Position numbers and translations under genes: made by a program. From assembly GCA_947846985.1 (NCBI GenBank), contig CANTUZ010000003.1, positions 59,778,096 to 59,842,095 of the forward strand: a stretch of DNA of 64,000 bases, read 5' to 3'. Within the stretch, counting starts at the first letter, position 1; each line of letters begins with the position of its first letter. Of the stretch, positions 63,802 to 64,000 are shown one piece after another. This DNA comes from Fratercula arctica (taxonomy: Eukaryota; Chordata; Aves; Charadriiformes; Alcidae). Under the pieces are notes generated by a model. That model made no database searches. It saw nothing but the letters and a program-made list of their open reading frames with translations, and was not told the origin of the DNA.

Positions 63802-64000
63802 GATACAGTCATAATTGCCAGATGGAAACATGACAGAAAAAGAAACATGACAAGTAAAGAAATAAGTCACTCGATAAAATCTTGTCTCTTTCTATTAGTG
63901 TATTTAAAAAAGTTATTGCAAAAAGTTAATATTGGTCTGTCATCCTTGAGTAATTTGTTCTTTATACAATTGTCATGGAAAAGCCATGGATAAGATTGGG
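63802..64000. other. Unique AT-rich DNA at the window end
   Basis: No gene, repeat family or polyadenylation signal is seen before the window ends. Confidence 0.7.

Overview
The window is vertebrate nuclear DNA, most likely from a bird. It is AT-rich and CpG-poor, has no bacterial-style gene packing, and contains no long conserved reading frame outside transposons. The recognisable interspersed repeats are CR1 LINE fragments with the typical 3' octamer ends, plus two LTR elements of the kind common in avian genomes. CR1 is also abundant in crocodilians and turtles, so the bird call rests on CR1 together with the LTR types and the low repeat density.

Layout. From 1 to 6.5 kb the DNA is unique and AT-rich, apart from a complete-looking solo LTR at 2787-3355 (minus strand). 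It has TG/CA ends and a short flanking duplication. A GC-rich LTR-type element of an avian endogenous retrovirus lies at about 6560-7186 (plus strand). From 7.2 to 18.9 kb there is unique sequence with simple repeats, a short CR1 tail at 14000-14093, and stretches that read like conserved non-coding DNA (10.4-11.05 kb and 15.1-15.4 kb). CR1 copies follow at 18911-19668 (plus), 21299-21431 (plus, tail only), 37231-38020 (minus, 3' part of ORF2 still open) and 50800-52025 (minus, older, with broken reverse transcriptase remnants). The rest is unique intergenic or intronic DNA with microsatellites, homopolymer runs and a few perfect short inverted repeats.

No protein-coding gene, tRNA, rRNA or other known RNA gene could be assigned. 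The best coding-like signals outside transposons are a 33-nt microexon-like segment with good splice signals at 45913-45945 and an unassigned 199-codon ATG frame at 63202-63801. Both are weak hypotheses. The window is best described as a gene-poor interval, or the interior of a very large intron. I found no convincing new multi-gene system; the findings are individual leads.
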